A stretch of 30,850 nt of DNA, from positions 1-30,850 of the IMG/VR virus record IMGVR_UViG_3300009151_000250. One strand, written 5' to 3'. How positions within the stretch are numbered: position 1 is the stretch's first letter; every line of letters begins with the position of its first letter. The position numbers and the translations under genes were made by a program. This DNA comes from a virus. Below are positions 29,615 through 30,850 of the stretch, piece by piece. Under the pieces are notes generated by a model. It did not search any database. It was given only the letters and a program-made list of their open reading frames with translations, and was not told the origin of the DNA.

Positions 29615-30850
29615 TCAAAGTCTGGTGTACCCCCAGTTAATTACCCGAGAAGCTCCGCTATTATTAGTGATGTCAAATGTAAACACATTGGTATTTGCAA
29701 CTGCTGGAGATGAAGTACTAATAGTACCAGCCGTACCGATAATTTGAGTGGGTATAGAGGTAAGAACTAAGGCGTTCCCGGTTAAGTAATACCAAGCATA
29801 TTGTACTCCGATTACAGGAACGTTAGTATTTGTAACAGTCGCGGTTGCATTCCACACACAAATACCGTTTGGAATATTACCATTAACCCACATTGAATAA
29901 GTGTAACCATTGGGTACTGTAAAGCTTACGGTATTAGCACCAGAAGATAATGTCCAGGATCCTGTTGTACTGGGGTAGCTTAAACCTGAATAACCAGATG
30001 CTCCGTTAGAACCGATAGTGCCGTTTGTACCAGAGAAACCAGAATAACCAGATGCTCCATTAGAGCCAGTAGTACCGTTTGTACCAGAAAAACCGCTATA
30101 GCCTGAAGTACCGGAATAATAGCTACCGGCTGTATCAATTTGCTCAACTATAAAATAACAAAAACTGAGATTTAATGCGCTTGCACTTGAAAAAGTAGAT
30201 TTTAATGCAACTTGTGTTTGAGTTGTAGTAGTCACTACTGCTTCTGCTGTTGGCTGCCAATTGGCAGAAGCAACAAGATTTACAGCCAATACTCCACCAG
30301 CATTACCTATATTAGTATTACCGTTAGTAACATTTATCCATTGATAATCTATTTCACCATTAGATACATTATTAGCTAATGCCAATGCTGCTCTTAAATT
30401 ATAAGTTTTATTAGCTGCTAATGTAACATAACCATTGGCACTATTATAAGAAATAGCACCTGCAGATAATACTGTACCGCTTAAAGTGTATATGCTGTTT
30501 GCTGGAACCACAGAACCACCAGTTGCATTAAAATATAACCAATCTTTAGCTATAAAATTACCTGCAGGACCGGCTGGACCTTGAGATCCAGAATAACCAC
30601 TAAAACCAGAAGCACCAGCATTACCGTTATTGCCTTGTGCCCCTGAATAACCAGAAAAGCCAGATATTCCGATATTAACGCTACTACCAGAATAGCCTGA
30701 TGAACCATTAGTACCTGAATAGCCTGATGAACCATTAGTACCAGAATAGCCTGATGAACCATTAGTACCAGAATAGCCTGATGAACCATTAGTACCAGAA
30801 TAGCCAGAAGTACCTATACCGCTAAAACCTGAATAACCTGAAACACCTAA
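29615..30850 (-). CDS. Collagen-like tail fibre or surface protein (partial, N-terminus outside)
   Basis: The leftward frame is open from the right edge to TGA at 29615-29617; internal GTG/ATG codons are not the start. The visible part opens with Gly-X-Y repeats (GYSGTNGSS units, then GAQGNNGNAGASG and SGSQGPAGPAG). A β-rich domain follows (FIAKDWLYFNATGG, then YNLRAALALANNV and DYQWINVTNGNTNIG), of possible C1q/jelly-roll type. A second short collagen-like stretch and a C-terminal domain (SMWVNGNIPNGICVWNA, ending VINWGYTRL) complete it. Collagen-like triple helices make trimeric fibre stalks; a receptor-binding tip is likely. Lack of Lys in the repeats is notable. Confidence 0.8.
   Translation of the reverse strand, partial: LGVSGYSGFSGIGTSGYSGTNGSSGYSGTNGSSGYSGTNGSSGYSGTNGSSGYSGSSVNIGISGFSGYSGAQGNNGNAGASGFSGYSGSQGPAGPAGNFIAKDWLYFNATGGSVVPANSIYTLSGTVLSAGAISYNSANGYVTLAANKTYNLRAALALANNVSNGEIDYQWINVTNGNTNIGNAGGVLAVNLVASANWQPTAEAVVTTTTQTQVALKSTFSSASALNLSFCYFIVEQIDTAGSYYSGTSGYSGFSGTNGTTGSNGASGYSGFSGTNGTIGSNGASGYSGLSYPSTTGSWTLSSGANTVSFTVPNGYTYSMWVNGNIPNGICVWNATATVTNTNVPVIGVQYAWYYLTGNALVLTSIPTQIIGTAGTISTSSPAVANTNVFTFDITNNSGASRVINWGYTRL
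29992..30099 (-). repeat. Two 54-nt tandem repeats in the fibre gene
   Basis: Two near-identical 54-nt units (29992-30045 and 30046-30099) encode an 18-residue collagen-like module containing GFSGTNGT and GSNGASGYS. They separate the two globular domains of the fibre. Confidence 0.75.
30691..30798 (-). repeat. Four 27-nt tandem repeats in the fibre gene
   Basis: Four units of 27 nt (30691, 30718, 30745 and 30772 onward), identical except one base, encode the nonapeptide GTNGSSGYS, three Gly-X-Y triplets. High identity implies recent expansion or active slippage; copy number probably varies. Confidence 0.9.

Noticed and set aside
30550-30789. Leftward open frame with a repeated MVHQAILVL pattern
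   Set aside because: It is a shifted reading of the 27-nt collagen-like repeats; the true frame (Gly-X-Y) is open from 29615 to the window edge.

Overview
This window looks like part of the genome of a T4-like myovirus (Caudoviricetes, contractile tail) infecting a Gram-negative, probably aquatic, host. The evidence is a set of recognisable T4-type virion and morphogenesis genes (portal gp20, prohead protease gp21, scaffold gp22, major capsid protein gp23, neck gp13, small terminase gp16, baseplate wedge gp6 and gp25). With them are replication and nucleotide genes typical of such phages (clamp loader gp44, dUTPase, class I ribonucleotide reductase NrdA/NrdB, PhoH) and a collagen-like tail fibre. 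A lipoprotein predicted to act as a spanin implies a host with an outer membrane. The DNA is AT-rich. I see no rRNA, tRNA, CRISPR array, transposase or integrase.

Layout. Positions 1-3834 carry mostly small rightward genes: unknowns, a GIY-YIG-like protein behind a host-type promoter, a 4Fe-4S ferredoxin, and a GT4-type glycosyltransferase behind a G-rich island. Positions 3835-6919 hold a leftward unknown, then a rightward methyltransferase, a GT2 glycosyltransferase and two probable internal virion proteins. Positions 6931-11529 are a leftward baseplate operon (gp25, gp6, large structural protein). Positions 11568-14730 hold a double zinc-knuckle protein (+), gp44 and dUTPase (-), and gp16 (+). 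Positions 14684-20978 are leftward: PhoH, NrdB, NrdA, a radical SAM enzyme, a glycosyltransferase and a spanin-like lipoprotein. Positions 21013-24868 are the head module: a basic DUF6321-like protein (+), then leftward gp21, a 53-residue core protein, gp22 and gp23. Positions 24946-27664 (+) hold a GT2/GT9 fusion, the other half of the GT9 enzyme, and gp13. Positions 27690-30850 (-) hold the portal and the collagen-like fibre, which runs off the window.

How it works together. A T4-late-like element (NNTAA[A/G]TA) lies directly upstream of at least 15 start codons on both strands, nearly all of them virion, lysis or head-associated genes. In 14 of the 15 cases the transcript predicted by T4 spacing would begin 0-6 nt before the start codon, so most late mRNAs would be leaderless. 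The exception is the major capsid gene, with a leader of about 57 nt carrying a hairpin. Nucleotide-metabolism and replication operons mostly lack the element.

Several small proteins begin with an L-x-E-type motif like the T4 capsid-targeting sequence cut by gp21, and may be cargo packed in the head. Five glycosyltransferase-type genes, a methyltransferase and a radical SAM enzyme are scattered among the virion genes, which suggests glycan work on the virion, the phage DNA or the host surface.
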